The notes: a model not told the origin generated them from the sequence alone. A DNA stretch of 64,000 nt from Agriotes lineatus (GCA_940337035.1 OW679197.1:41732466-41796465); one strand, 5' to 3'; counted from the stretch's first letter, positions 12,260-24,058 are shown. Program-made: numbers and translations.

Positions 12260-13329
12260 AATAGGTATTTGTCATTAATCCTCCACTTTATTTCAGATAA
12301 TAATTAAATTATGTTAGAATCTTTCTGTTTCTTATATAGCATAATTCAATTGAATTTTAATTGTATTTCATTTCTTTACGAAATACATATTAATAATTTC
12401 GATATCCTTCTAATTCTTAAATTTATCATTGTAATTTAATGCTGTATTCTTTTAACCTTTTTTTAATCTGATATCAAACCCTTACACTAAAAACCATTAC
12501 AATACATAATCCTGAGCCTTTGTACCGTAAGGTGTACGGCTTAAAATTTGTAATAACAAACAATTTGAACATCAACAACAATTCAAAACAATTATAATTT
12601 TCCTTAATACACAGAGTGGCAAGAAAACATTCAGGATTGTTTATAAATATGGCGATTAAAATAAATGGACGAGTGCTGACCTCAGTAGAAGTACATTACA
12701 ATAAAAATTAATTTCATTAAGGCTGTTGCAGACTTTAGAAAACCACTAGCTAAATCAGTAAGAGTGCGATAAATGTGATTAACATAACCAAACAACTGTT
12801 TTTTGCTCTTGCATTTTATTTAAATTTTTCTTATGCGTCTTATCGCAATCACCTATCCGAATTTTGTCGAGATAAGTTTCTTCGAGTGATCGTGTTTTAA
12901 TTTTTGGTGGGATTATTATTATGCAATGGTGTTCTGTTTGATGTTGTCTAACTACTCTTAAATTTAATGACCATACTTATGAATCACCCTGTATAAGAAA
13001 CGAATCAGTTGTTTTTTTCGAAGTGGCTCTGACTTCATATTTGACACCTTACTTCAATTCTAAACAACTTTTTCAAATATCATAGTTTAAAGAAATAAAA
13101 GTAGCTTTTATTCTTGCGCCATTTTCATATTTTCTAACTTAAATTTTGCTCAGTGCATTTTTCATTTGAGAAGATGCATAGACTTGTCAACAATAAAATT
13201 TTCTGATAAATGGATAATAAAAAAGTTTATGTACTTCCGACCAGAAAATATGCAGTTTCTGTTTTCGCCAGAAAGTAACGTTTTGCCGGTCAAGATCGGA
13301 AAACGGGCATCAGGAACCGGTAATAGTAT

Positions 13330-13440
13330 ATTACAGCCCGAGATGGGAAGTGTTCCATTACTGTCGAGAGATTAGTTAGCTGATTGAGACGCGAAGAGTC
13401 TCGAGACTAAGAAAACTTCCTGTCGAGGTTTGTATACTAT
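13330..13440. mobile_element. Palindromic MITE, CTGTCGAGAGATTAG family, copy 1
   Basis: It matches 31062-31193 (reverse complement): GGGAAGTGTT, CATTACTGTCGAGAGATTAG and a centre around GAGACGCGAAGAGTCTCGAG are shared. It begins at a TA right where homology between arms A and B ends, so its insertion (or loss of adjacent DNA) defines the edge of arm A. Confidence 0.6.
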
Positions 13441-13782
13441 TTTATTCGCAACCACTTTATTCTAAACAATAATTGGAAAAATTATTATATTATGATTCGA
13501 CAGGTTGTGACGCGCATGAATGGATCAACGAGATTCCCAGTGTCCCTACCTACTCAGCGGGCTGAAATGTACGACTTCCCCCACTCAAATGAGGTCAGGA
13601 ATGTTAACATTACATATATGGTTGCGAGTAAAAGCTTTTGCAGGTCCCTGATGCCTTCGTTGCTATGAAAACAAGTTTGTGCTATTGTTTGGAAAAGTCA
13701 AATAATAGATGATACTAATGTCATATTTTTTTTGAGAGTTCGAACGTGAATTCGCAAGGTTGAAAGTATGGACTCGAATGTC

Positions 13783-13892
13783 TTACGTAACAAAACTGTA
13801 CGATACATGACCGGAAAGTGTTTTGCAGGTTTCCCCAAGCTTCCAATGCGAGCTGGTTCTACCTGCAAAACACTACTTTCCGGTCTTGTAAC
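13783..13892. repeat. Foldback with GACCGGAAAGT stem
   Basis: GACCGGAAAGTGTTTTGCAGGT at 13810 is mirrored by ACCTGCAAAACACTACTTTCCGGTC at about 13859, and TTACGTAACA / TGTAACGTAA outside it also pair. A loop of about 30 bases separates the arms. Probably a small MITE. Confidence 0.6.
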
Positions 13893-14716
13893 GTAAATTA
13901 CTATTTCAAAATTTCAGATACCAAGACTTAATTTTTAAATTCAGATTTTTTTAGGTGAAGACTTGAAAGATTTATAATTGGAAAACATTATATAGAATGT
14001 TAATTACTACATTAGATATTTTATTATATACCTAAAAGTTATATGTTCGCATAACTTTTACGTTTTTGATGCAAGACTCATTTTAGGAGAAATATTTGTC
14101 GAAGATAATTAATATCTATTTAAATGGCTTCTAGAAACTCTAATCTAGTCCTGTTAATTAATTACTGTTACAAAAATCCTATAAATGTTCTTTTACATTT
14201 GTCTAAATGAAGAGATTTTTCTTTATGCGGTTTACATATGTTCTAAAAAATCTCTCTAGAATGCAGAGACGACAGTGATATTGCCTATTTTTAAGAATGC
14301 ACTACAAAAGGTACAGGTAGCACTTATGCATTAAAAATTACTAAGATCAAATGATTGATTAATAATAATTTTAATTTAATTTAAATTAAAATTTAATAAG
14401 CACGCTATAATTCCAAAACTCGTGATTACAAATGGCCACAAATTTTTCAGACACTCTGTATAATCAAAAATATTTTAGCAATAGTATGCAAAATCTTCCT
14501 ACCTGCAACTTTTATATAAGCAAATTTTACGCAACCAAAGAATATATTCTTTGACGCAACTCATAGTTTCAGAAATACCTTCCACCCCCGCATCGTTGCC
14601 GGACCCTGTATGCTTAGGTTTCGGCAGGCAACAAGCCGCGACTTCGTCTTGGCTTGTACTTGCCTACCTCAAATGTTAATAGGTCCTTACATTCCTTGTT
14701 ACTTAAATAGCTATTA

Positions 14717-15406
14717 TTACTTCCTTTTACGATAAAGGAAGTATTGGATTCACCCCAAAAATTCGAAATTGAGTTTTCAACAGATCTTCACGTTTCAGAG
14801 TCCCCTGATCCCAAAAAACATATTTTTTTTCATTGGTCTGTCTGTGTGTGTGTCTGTGTGTGTGTGTGTGTGTGTCTGTCTGTGAACAGAATATCTCAAA
14901 AACGACAAGAGGTATGGCGTTGAAACTTCATATATAAGTTTTGTGTACTATGTAGATGAGACAGCAAGCTTTTGAAGAAAATCGCATAACCGGAAGTAGC
15001 TGTTTACTCTTGTGATTTTTCGGTTTTTTTCGATTTTTTCAAAAACGGCTCTAACGATTTTTTTTAAACTTTATATTTTGATTAAATTTTTAATGTGTAT
15101 TGATGTGAGATATGTGATTTTCCAGTTGAAAACTTCTAAACTGGGTTTCTTTTGTTTTTTTTCTATTTTTTTTATTAACTCCTATTTTAAATAAAACACC
15201 CGGTATATTATTACATTTTCGAATTCTCCTTAAAATTCTAGAGAAAATTTGTCTCTTCAACTAACGCTCTATTTTGTACCGTTTTTGTAGAATTTGTAAT
15301 TTTTGAAAATTTTTGACAAATTTTTAAAAATTAAAAATGAAATTTTTGACTAATTATAAGATCACTGTAAAAGGAAGTTGTGTGAGTGTATCACACCAGA
15401 TTTTTG
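14717..15406 (+). mobile_element. Helentron/DINE-like non-autonomous element with GTCT/GT microsatellite, copy 1
   Basis: Starts TTACTTCC with a 5' hairpin (ACTTCCTTT pairs with AAAGGAAGT). ACTTCCTTTTAC near the left edge is mirrored by GTAAAAGGAAGT near the right edge (subterminal inverted repeats), and the 3' end carries a hairpin GTGTGA-loop-TCACAC before TTTTTGT. A GTCT/GT microsatellite lies at about 14840-14882. These are the traits described for Helentron-associated (DINE-1, mini-me) repeats. Near-identical copies occur at 49394-50075 and 57123-57832. Open frames inside are incidental. Confidence 0.75.
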
Positions 15407-15562
15407 TTCATTGAAATGTTAAACAGTGTTTAACATGATCGCGTCCTCGAATGTTCAGATACATTTAACATGCATCCACTCACTTAACAAGCATGCACTA
15501 TATATATAATACTGTTTTTACATGAAAAAATTAAATTAAATCAAATTACGCGCTGTAACATA

Positions 15563-16036
15563 CCTGGTGACAATGAAACTACTACCCACAGCGGCATTTC
15601 GAAACGGCTTGAGATAGAAATATTCAATTCGGTATGTCGCTAGGGTTGAAAATTGTGAATAATTGCAACATAAAAACAATTGAATATTGTTTCCGGTTTC
15701 ACCGGAAATGACCTTGACTTCGTTATTTTAAACGGGACACCCTATATATTTTCTCTTTTTATGACTGTCTGAACAATTCTAAATAACTTTTGTCTAACAT
15801 ACCCCATGTCTAAAATTAATAGTTTTTGAAATAGAGCCGCTTAAAAATATGCCGTAATTCTTATTTGTTTGTATTTTACGGAAAAACGGAGTAGGCCAGG
15901 ACAGAGGTTGCTATGGTTTTTAAAAACAATTGAATTTTGATAAGTATTTTCAACCCTATCGACATACCGAATTGCATATTTCTATCTCAAGCCGTTTCGA
16001 AATGCCGCCGTGGGCAGTAGTTTCATTGTCACCCGG
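15563..16036. mobile_element. Mariner-type foldback MITE
   Basis: About 80 bases at each end pair, starting CCTGGTGACAATGAAAC and ending GTTTCATTGTCACCCGG, with TA on both outer sides (15561-15562 and 16037-16038). The inner parts share CAATTGAATTTT-like text but no coding frame. It sits directly before the coding remains of a hAT element and probably split it. Confidence 0.8.
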
Positions 16037-16038
16037 TA

Positions 16039-16986
16039 TATACATGGACTGACTAAAGCAATAGAAATTTTTCTAAATGAGAAAAACTGGCCACAACCAC
16101 TATTATCTAACAATGAATGGCTATGGAAATTAGCATTTGCTGCAGATATCATGGGATATCTTAACGAATTTAACTTAAAATTACAGGAAGAAACAGTGCT
16201 CATATGTGAACAGTATTCTATCGTAAAATCATATCGCCAAAAATTTGCATTGTTTGAAACACAAATCACATTAACCAAGTCTGACCATTTTCCATGCTGT
16301 AAACATTTTCTAATACTAGCGAAATCCCCATCTCCAAAAAAATTCGGGGCGGATATATTTTCTGAATTTAAACTACAATTACAACAGCGTTTTTCGGATC
16401 TTGATGAAAGTGCAAAAGACATTTTCACATTTCAAAATCCATTTGGCTGTACAATTGAGGAGCTTCCGTCAGACCTTCAATTGAAAGTGATTGAACGCAA
16501 AATGACGATATTCTAAAAATGATGTTTAAAGAAATGGATCTACCCAATTCTATAAATATCTTTCGGAAGATAAATACGGTCATTTAAAATCATATACTCT
16601 GGGATTTATATATGTATTTGGGAGTACTTACCAATGTGAAAGGACATTTTCGAAAATGAAGTATGTAAAATCGCAATACAGATCATTATTAGCAGACGAC
16701 CATTTGCAAACAACTTGAATGATAGGATGTACTAATTTCGAACTCCAGTAGTTTATTAATAGATGGAAATATTTTATTAGTTTTTTTTGTGTTAGCATGT
16801 ATAGTATATATAAATATTATGTAAAAGTATCACTTCCTAATACAAAAATTAACCTATTTTTGTTTGTTGCTCTTTCAGTGGAATTGCCCATGTAAATGTC
16901 TTCGAATTTGCTACCTGGCCCGCCGAGTCTACAAATTTTACGTTCTGGCACTTTCCAAAAAAAGTTTGCCGACCCCTGCGCTATAG
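16039..16986 (+). pseudogene. hAT transposase fragment (Buster / GTF2IRD2-like)
   Basis: An open stretch of about 158 codons (16040-16516) reads NEWLWKLAFAADIMGYLNEF, NLKLQ, FALFETQI and HFPCCKHF, the hallmark middle segment of Buster-type hAT transposases. After a frameshift near 16505 and another near 16550 the C-terminal dimerisation motif follows (FGSTYQCERTFSKMKYVKS, then RSLLADDHLQT) before a stop. The right terminus is visible: GTTTGCCGACCCCTG ends at 16978, the reverse of the CAGGGGTCGGC end common to this group, followed by a candidate duplication CGCTATAG. The left terminus and N-terminal half are missing, apparently beyond the MITE. Dead copy. Confidence 0.8.
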
Positions 16987-17095
16987 CAACATCACACATA
17001 TTCATGATAGTCCGCTTTCGATTTAGCAGTTTTCAGTAATTATTATTAATTCAAAATTATTACCTCAATGAACAATAAACTAATGAACGCATTTC

Positions 17096-17210
17096 GAGGG
17101 GTAACTGCCTTAACATTTCTCTCATAAATCACCACTCTTGCTTCGCTGTGCTCACTCGAGTGGTAAAAATATGCTCGAATGTTAAGACTGGGTTACCCCT
17201 CTAAATACGT
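17096..17210. mobile_element. Palindromic MITE with GAGGGGTAAC ends
   Basis: GAGGGGTAAC..TTAACATT on the left pairs with AATGTTAA..GTTACCCCTC on the right, around a centre CACTCTTGCTTCGC..CACTCGAGTG. It lies directly at the start of arm B, as the other palindrome does at the end of arm A. Confidence 0.65.
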
Positions 17211-19394
17211 TAAATACTATTACCGGTTCCTGATGCCCGTTTTCAGATTTGACCGGCAAAACGTTACTTTCTGGCGAAAAAATTCTCCAGAAACTGCATA
17301 TTTTCTGGTCGGTAGTACAAAACTTTTTTATTACCATTTATCAGAAAATTTTATTGTTGATAAGTCTATGCATCTTCTCAAATGAAAAATGCACTGAGCA
17401 AAATTTAGGTTAGAAAATATGAAAATGCCGCAAGAATAAAAGCTACTTTTATTTCTTTAAACTATGGTATTTGAAAAAGTTGTTTAAAATTGAAGTAAGG
17501 TGTCAAATATGAAGTCTTTGAAAAAAACAATTGATTCGTTTCTTATACAGGGCGATTCATAAGTATGGTCATTACATTTAAGAGTAGTTAGAGAACATCA
17601 AACAGAACACCATGGCATAATAAACGTCAAACATTAGTAATAATCTGACCAAAAATTAAAACACGATCACTCGAAGAAACTTATCTCAACACAATTCGGA
17701 CAGGTGATTGCGATAAGACGCATAAGAAAAATTTAAATAAAATGCAAGAGCAAAAAACAGTTGTTTGGTTATGTTAATCACATTTATCGCACTCTTACTG
17801 ATTTAGCTAGTGGTTTTCTCAAGTCTGCAACAGCCTTAATCCTATTAATTTTTATTGTAATGTACTTCTACTGAGGTCAGCACTCGTCCATTTATTTTAA
17901 TCGCCATATTTATAAACCACCCTGAATTTTTTCTTGCCACTCTGTGTATTACGGAAAATTATAATTGTTTTGAATTGTTGTGGATGTTCAAATTGTTTGT
18001 TATTACAAATTTTAAGCCGTACACCTTACGGTACAAAGGCTCAGGATTATGTATTGTAATGGTTTTTAGTGTAAGGGTTTGATATCAGCTTAAAAAAAGG
18101 TTAAAAGAATACAGCATTAAATTACAATGATAAATTTAAGTATTAGAAGGATATCGAAATTATTAATATGCATTTGGTAAAGAAATGACATAGAATTAAA
18201 ATTCAATTGAATTATGCTATATAAGAAACAGAAAGATTCTAACATAATTTAATTATTATCTGAAATAAAGTGGAGGATTAATGACAAATACCTATTCGAG
18301 AAATATCATTCAACATAGTGGGTTTTAAATAAATATGATACAGATGATATAGCGTTGGACTTTAAAATATATCCAAACCAAGATCACTAAGGAGATAATA
18401 ATATTTATCAGTATGTAAAATAATTTGGTACAAAAAACATGTAATACCTTTGTAAGCAGCTACATTTCTAAAATAAACCCTTTATAAAAAGTTTTAATTT
18501 GTTTGGAATGTAAAGGGTTGCGAATTAAACTAAAATTTGCGAAAAGAGAATTAAAATAAAGTTTTATAAGATTTAAAGATGTTAGAGATGGTAATGAGGA
18601 AGAAAATAGATGTGGTGAGAGTGCCATATGTAATACAGTTACAATCTACAAAAGCAATTTCTGGAATTAGATGCAGAACTAAGTTTATTGTCAGTCAATT
18701 ACATCATATGAATTGGATAGCAGGGAATGGTTTTTCTGGAAGTGGTTTACGTCGAGTTTTTTAGCAGAGTGAGCGTCTTGTGGTGTGGATAGGATTTTCA
18801 TCTGCTGCAGCTTGTTGTTGAGGTGACATCTTGTAACTTGCATCTAGTAGAGGTTTGTGATACTAGGTCATCGGTGGCTTGAGAATTTTGGAAGGAAGAC
18901 GTGGAAGGAGTTAGCTGTTGATCAGTTTTTGGCAGTTCTGTTAGAGAAAAGTGGAAGGTGCTTTGTCGTGTTTGGCTGGGAAGTATTTGCGGTTCCTGGT
19001 GTTTGGTTGAGTTCGTACTGGGATTTGTCTGAACGTTGGGAGATTTCTGTGAGACTACCGGATGCATTTGGCTTGGTAAAGGAGAGTATTGAGGTTCATG
19101 GACAGGTGACAGGCAGTGGCGTAACTATCATATGTGGAGGGGGTGCGAAGAAGCTCGGCGCCGAATCTATATAGGCGCCGCGGTAGCGGAGTTTTTAGTG
19201 AAAATAAAAGTTTTCCTAGAATAGTGGTTCAAAGTGGCAACAGACTATGAAACGTGAGCGTCACTGGGCTTTTTTGGGTGCGTAGTCTTTTCTCCTTTTT
19301 AGTAGATTAGGAGTTCCAGCTCTAGTGTGTTCGTGATTCTTAGATTTAATAGTGCATAGTGAATAGTAACATACTATAAATTCAAAGTTTTAAA

Positions 19395-19830
19395 CCGCAA
19401 ATTTCTGACGATTGCCTCAGATACAGAGGTCATAGAGAGTGCTAAATTACTTCAAACTACGTATGAAACTGATCTCGATGACGGCTTACAAAAGCAAATT
19501 GTACAATTTCGATCTTCGTACACAACTAGTATTAAATCTTGATTATCAGTGAAGGAAGTGGGAGAAAAATGTCTGTCTAATCACACATCATTGGCTAGCT
19601 TTCCATATTTGTATACAGCTTATATCCTACTTTTTACATACCGTCACTACAGCCTCCACTGAGAGATCTTTTTCTAAATTAAGTAAGATGGGCCAAATAC
19701 GCCTAAAGAGTTTTGCATTGCTGAGTATCGAGAAAGTAAGAACCAGTACTCTTGGTTTTAATTCACTGATAGATATGTTAGCTTTAGCAAAGTGTCGCAA
19801 ACGAGAGTTTAATTAAAGTGCTATACCTAC
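19395..19830 (+). pseudogene. hAT transposase C-terminal remnant
   Basis: Around 19640-19740 one frame gives TVTTASTERSFSKLSKMGQ, with a neighbouring frame continuing to RLKSFALLSIEKVRTSTLG. This is the dimerisation motif of hAT transposases of the ZMYM1-like type (SASAERSFSKLK..L..LALLSIE). Earlier residues from about 19400 (SDTEVIESAKLLQTTYETD) may be part of the same protein. The catalytic centre is absent. Its position in an element with hAT termini and an 8 bp duplication supports the call. Confidence 0.75.
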
Positions 19831-20094
19831 CTACATATTTATATACTAGAACTCGTGGCCAGCCTACGTCTGGCCCTGCCAGCGTAAAGAAACGGTTAAC
19901 AATAAAAATGCTTGCTTAGGCTGGTGGCCAGCCGACGTCGGGCCTTGTCAGCGTTAACAATACAAATGCGGTTTCGCCATTTGTGCGCGCGCGCCACTTG
20001 CTAGTATGCAGGCCGTTCATGCTGCGTGTGCTCGCGCCTGCTTACGTCTGGACGGCCGGCGGCCGGCGACCGGCGGCATCGGCTCTTATAATAT

Positions 20095-20690
20095 AAGATT
20101 TACTAGCTGGCCCGGCAAACGTTGTTCTGCCCAAAAATAATTTGTCTCTGAAACCCCGTTTCACCACTATAGAGTTTTAATTTTATGTCATGTCCATCGT
20201 CTTGGACTTAAAAATAAATGCCATTTTCGCAATCAACGTCCCAAAAAACCTTAATAACGACACCCATATCAATTTTTAGGCGTATTTACCCCATTTCACC
20301 CCCTAAGGGGTAGCGGACCCGACAGACGTTGTCCTGCCCGAACGTTGGTTTGCCTGCTATTGGCGGGTTCAGCAAAGGTTTTTTCGATATTCGATCTTTT
20401 TCATTTTAAAAAATATTGCGGGCCGGGGGGGATGAAACTTTTGAGTTATATGTTCTGATATGCAATAAATCTTTTTAAAACATTTAAAAAAGAAATTCGT
20501 CAAAAAATTTAAAAAACAATTCCTAGAACCCGATTGCAGCTCCACCTACCGGGTCCAATTGTGAATCTAAACCATCTAGGGACCCACTCAAACACAAAAT
20601 TTCATCAAAATCGGTCCAGCGGTTTAGAAGTTCAGTCACGTATACACGTACAGAAGAATTATATATACGAGTATAAAGATATATTTTATT
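20095..20690 (+). repeat. Interspersed repeat opening ACTAGCTGGCCCGGCAAACG
   Basis: Starts near ATATAAGATTTACTAGCTGG and ends near ATATACGAGTATAAAGAT. Inside, GGCCCGGCAAACGTTGTTCT and a second version CGGACCCGACAGACGTTGTC about 200 bases later show an internal duplication, and TTTCATCAAAATCGGTCCAG stands near the end. This text is typical of a repeat widespread in insects, but I cannot assign its class. Nested in the hAT element. Confidence 0.5.
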
Positions 20691-20744
20691 TTTCTTGTGA
20701 ATTATTTAAATTTGTATTCCTTTTACATGATTTTTGTTTTTGTA

Positions 20745-21303
20745 CAGGGTCCGGCAATGAAACGGGAAGATTTCGTAAATAATTTTATTGTTGAAAAATA
20801 ATTTTTTTTATAATTATTAATAAATACATTAATGGGAAATAAAAGAGTAGCCATTTGATTTACAATGTTAAAAAAAATATATTTTTTTAATACTACATCT
20901 GCCAAATGTCCTCCGTTGACATTAAATTTATGCATTCTTGGAGTCGAGCCTGAAAGTTTTGCATCACTCTTCGCAGCATATCAACAGGTATTGCTGCAAT
21001 CTCGTCACGAATTCGTTGTTTGAGGGCCGGATTGTCCTGGGTGGATCAGTTGCAAACGCTTTTGTTTTTAGGTAACCCCACGAAGAGTGATGCAAAACTT
21101 ACAGGCTCGACTCCAAGAATGCATAAATTTAATGTCAACGGAGGACATTTGGCAGATGTAGTATTCAAAAAAATTTTTTTTAAACATTGTAAATGAAATG
21201 GCTACTCTTTTATTTCCCATTAATGTATTAATAATTATAAAAAGAATAATTCTTCAACAATAAAATTATTTACGAAATCTTCCCGTTTCATTGCCGGACC
21301 CTT
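20745..21303. mobile_element. Mariner/Tc1-type foldback made from duplicated transposase ends
   Basis: Ends CAGGGTCCGGCAATGAAACG and the reverse at 21285-21303, with TA at 20743-20744. The inverted arms are some 250 bases long. Each arm encodes, read inward to outward, the tail of an IS630/Tc1/mariner-type transposase: MLRRVMQNFQARLQECIN followed by NVNGGHLADVV with one shift. So the element consists of two inverted copies of the 3' end of an autonomous relative. It is nested in the hAT at 19114-21923. Confidence 0.75.
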
Positions 21304-21344
21304 TATTTTCATAGGTATTTTTATGTTTCATGTTATATTTTGCG

Positions 21345-21782
21345 AGTGTTTGATGTAATGATAAAACCTGTTCTACTTTATGGGTCGGAATCGTGGACGG
21401 TTACAGAACTGATAAACCAGAAATTGCAGGTGTTTGTAAATAGGTGTTAGGTGGCCAGTCATTATTTCGAGCAAAGATATTTGGGAGCGAACAAATCAGG
21501 TGGACATTAATATAGAAATTAGAAGAAGAAAATATGGATGGTTAGGGCATATGTTGCAAAAAAATGAAACTGAAATTTGCAGAAAAGTTTTGATTGGAAC
21601 CCCTAGAGCCTAGAGGGTTTTAGAAGCAGAGGACGCCCGCGGAAAACGTGGAGGAGAACTGTAAAACAAGAGACTATAGCACAACTGAGCCAAATAGCAA
21701 AGGAAAATGACAACTGGAGAGAATAAATGAATACCCTATGTCTCAATAGGAAATAATGGGATTATTATTATTATTATTATGT
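21345..21782 (+). pseudogene. LINE tail (RTE-like pol C-terminus)
   Basis: Several frames together give VLLYGSESWTVTE, then RRRKYGWLGHMLQKNETEI, RGRPRKTWRRTVKQE and NDNWREIMNTLCLNRK, the C-terminal region following the reverse transcriptase in RTE-like LINE polyproteins. Frameshifts disrupt it. It closes in a TTA trinucleotide run (21760-21780), a usual 3' tail of such elements. Inserted in the hAT element. Confidence 0.75.
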
Positions 21783-22054
21783 TATATTTAATAAAAGATT
21801 GAAACATCTAAATGTGTTTTATTTTGCAGTAAGTAACCTAAGAGCTTATTAATTTCCTTCTAAATTTAAAGTGTTGCATGACCAAAAATTACCCCGGCGC
21901 CAAACCGTCTTGTTACGCTACTGGTGACAGGCTACAGGTATTTATGTAAAAAGTGAAAGAAAAATATAGAAAGAGTGAAGTGAGGTATTTTTAAAGAGGG
22001 GAGTACTTACTATTTGATATTTGTTGAATGACAAGTGATGTAACGAGGAGGTAT

Positions 22055-22524
22055 TACTTCGACACGAAGTGTACGAAGTATTGAAATTCCCTCATATCGA
22101 AAACCACTCTGAGTCAAATATCTCTAAAATTCGAGCCAACCGACTAATGAACCCAGTATATCAAATCTTCGTCTCGGCGATGCGGATCTTTTGGTGAAGA
22201 TCCCAGCCCACTAGATCAATCCCCCGTATTGGGGGGTGCCTAAACGTGCTGTGCGGGGGATGTATGTTCGTATGTGTACACGATTCCGGTCGCCAGGAAC
22301 CTTCCTGAAGTCTTGGATCGTTTTCATACGATAGGTCCTCCGAAAATGAAGGCAACATCAACTTTTGAGCTATGGTCGTCTGCAAAAAAAAATTGTTTTT
22401 TTTTAATAAATAACTGGTTCATAGCATTTCATTGTATTAGCGAAACGGAGTGATGCTGAATATCGAAGTATTCTTGGAAAGCACGGAAGGGCGCTTTTCT
22501 TGGGTGGGGGGTACCGTATATTTT
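22055..22524 (+). mobile_element. Insertion in arm B, possible Helentron-like relative
   Basis: Absent from arm A, where GGTATTTGTAATTG is continuous. It begins TTACTTCG with a hairpin closing CGAAGTATTG, the same opening layout as the repeats at 14717 and 59042 but with a different stem sequence. The rest of its sequence is unrelated, so membership is tentative. A frame at 22161-22385 on the minus strand has no family likeness. Confidence 0.45.
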
Positions 22525-22590
22525 CTAATTGATTTTGCACTTGCATAATTTAAAGTGACAGTGACAGACGTACAAGTTGTCACGAAATTA

Positions 22591-24058
22591 AACAACATTT
22601 TATTTTTTAAGGTGCTCGCCCTGTAGATATTTCTCCGAAGTTTTATACCAGGTACACATATAATCTGCAACAAATGGGTTTTTAGTTATAACGGCAACAG
22701 ACAGACAGACAAACAGACAAACAGACGGGACCGTGCTTTGTACGAAACGGACAGCTACACGAAGAACTTTCAATAAAATAGTTCAAACATGTGGATGCCA
22801 AGAACAATTTTGCAAAACTTTAAAATTGCCCTGCCACACTATTCTTTAACATAGGTCAACGAACAAACACGCGTTTTAAAACAAAATGACTACCACAAAG
22901 CTGCCTCTTATCGTGACGACTACAGATAGTGACAGCAACTGAACAGAAAACTATTTCGCAATAAAAACTTTTAATATATTACCTAACTTTATACTAATTA
23001 CGTTAGGGATAAATTCCACATGTAACTAAAATATCACTAATTGCCTCTTGTTGCATAGATGCTGAATAAAATATTTAAGAAAATCTTTCCAAAACACCTC
23101 TACAGTATCGAGAGTATAACGTGTTGCCTAATTCATTAGCTAAATTTTATGTTGCGTTTTTGCATAAGCAGAGATCATAACATATTATGTTCTCTGGCAT
23201 AAGTAAATAATAATAGTGTTCATTTCAGACAATGCTTTTTCTACGGTAAACATTTTAGAATAATTTTGTATTTAATAAATTATTCTTATAAGTGGAAGTG
23301 CCCCAAACAACTCCAAAATTACTAGCATGAGCACTCAAATCGACTCAAGTCCATGCCAATACCACCCAACACAATAAAGCAGTCATTATGGGCAATCTTA
23401 AATTTAATTTTGAGCACTTTATATATAAAATCTGAGACCCGAGAACAAATTTATTGATGGTGCCCCTGAAGGATTTTTTTATTATTTTCTTTTAACTTAT
23501 CTTCTAGTTACAATATTTTAATTTTTTTTATACGTATGTATTTGATTTCTAAATTATATTAACAAACTGCCATATTTTGGCAATTCAAACGAAGCTCCTT
23601 TTTGCACGTTTTTGAGAAGATTTCTAACCAACATAACATATTGCAATTCGATACTAAATTTAACACGTCTTAAATACTGTTTGCACATCTTTAAAAATTC
23701 ATATTATAATAGACTTATGTTAAATAATAATTCATTTGCACATTTAAGTTAATTAAATGTAAAGTCATCTTGCATTAAACCAATGCTAATCTGCAAGTAT
23801 TATATTTTTAGAGCATGACATCTCAAACGCATCTTGTTTCATTTATTAGAAGTGCGTACCCATACTATAATTATTATAACATATAGATCCTTGTTTTTTA
23901 TTCAATAAGTATTAGGCAATATTAAATATTAACGATTAAATAATAACCAATCCTCTTTTTTGTAGTTTAAATTAGTTATTTAACTTTTCAACTAGTGTCA
24001 CTAAACAGAACTGCTGCGGGTACAATAGCGTAGCAATATACAGGGCCTTCAGAAATGA
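22591..24058. other. AT-rich non-coding stretch
   Basis: A GACA-type microsatellite lies at 22698-22727. No gene or other clear repeat recognised. Confidence 0.5.

Larger units (their letters stand above)
10221..13329 (+). repeat. Arm A of a large inverted repeat (unidentified interspersed element)
   Basis: Arm A matches 17214-22590 in reverse complement at high identity (estimated by eye at above 90 percent), once the insertions in each are set aside. About 2.1 kb of shared sequence remains. The family is not recognised. The GC-richer part at 10400-10730 is open on both strands in both arms: on the plus strand 89 residues rich in Ser, Thr, Pro and Gln are identical between arms. Coding function is not shown. 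Arm A is interrupted by the LINE at 11234-12259 and holds the intact target (CCTGTCAC at 10412-10419) of the hAT insertion found in arm B. Confidence 0.8.
19114..21923 (+). mobile_element. hAT element with 8 bp target duplication
   Basis: Terminal inverted repeats are CAGTGGCGTAAC at 19114 and GTTACGCTACTG ending at 21923 (11 of 12 match). Both sides carry GTGACAGG (19106-19113 and 21924-21931), an 8 bp duplication as expected for hAT. Arm A shows the single-copy target. The 2.8 kb interior contains a transposase remnant, a GC-rich block, an unclassified repeat, a mariner foldback and a LINE tail, so it is non-autonomous today. Confidence 0.92.
17214..22590 (-). repeat. Arm B of the large inverted repeat
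   Basis: Reverse-complement copy of 10221-13329. It is enlarged by the hAT element (19114-21923) and by a foreign block at 22055-22524. It shows the LINE target unoccupied (CTATT at 18292-18296). The plus/minus open frames of arm A recur at 18798-19067 and 18857-19110. Homology to arm A fades after the block reading GTGACAGTGACAGACG..CACGAAATTAA. Confidence 0.8.

Noticed and set aside
22161..22385. 74-codon minus-strand frame in the arm B insertion
   Set aside because: No family likeness; it lies within a repeat-like insertion absent from arm A.
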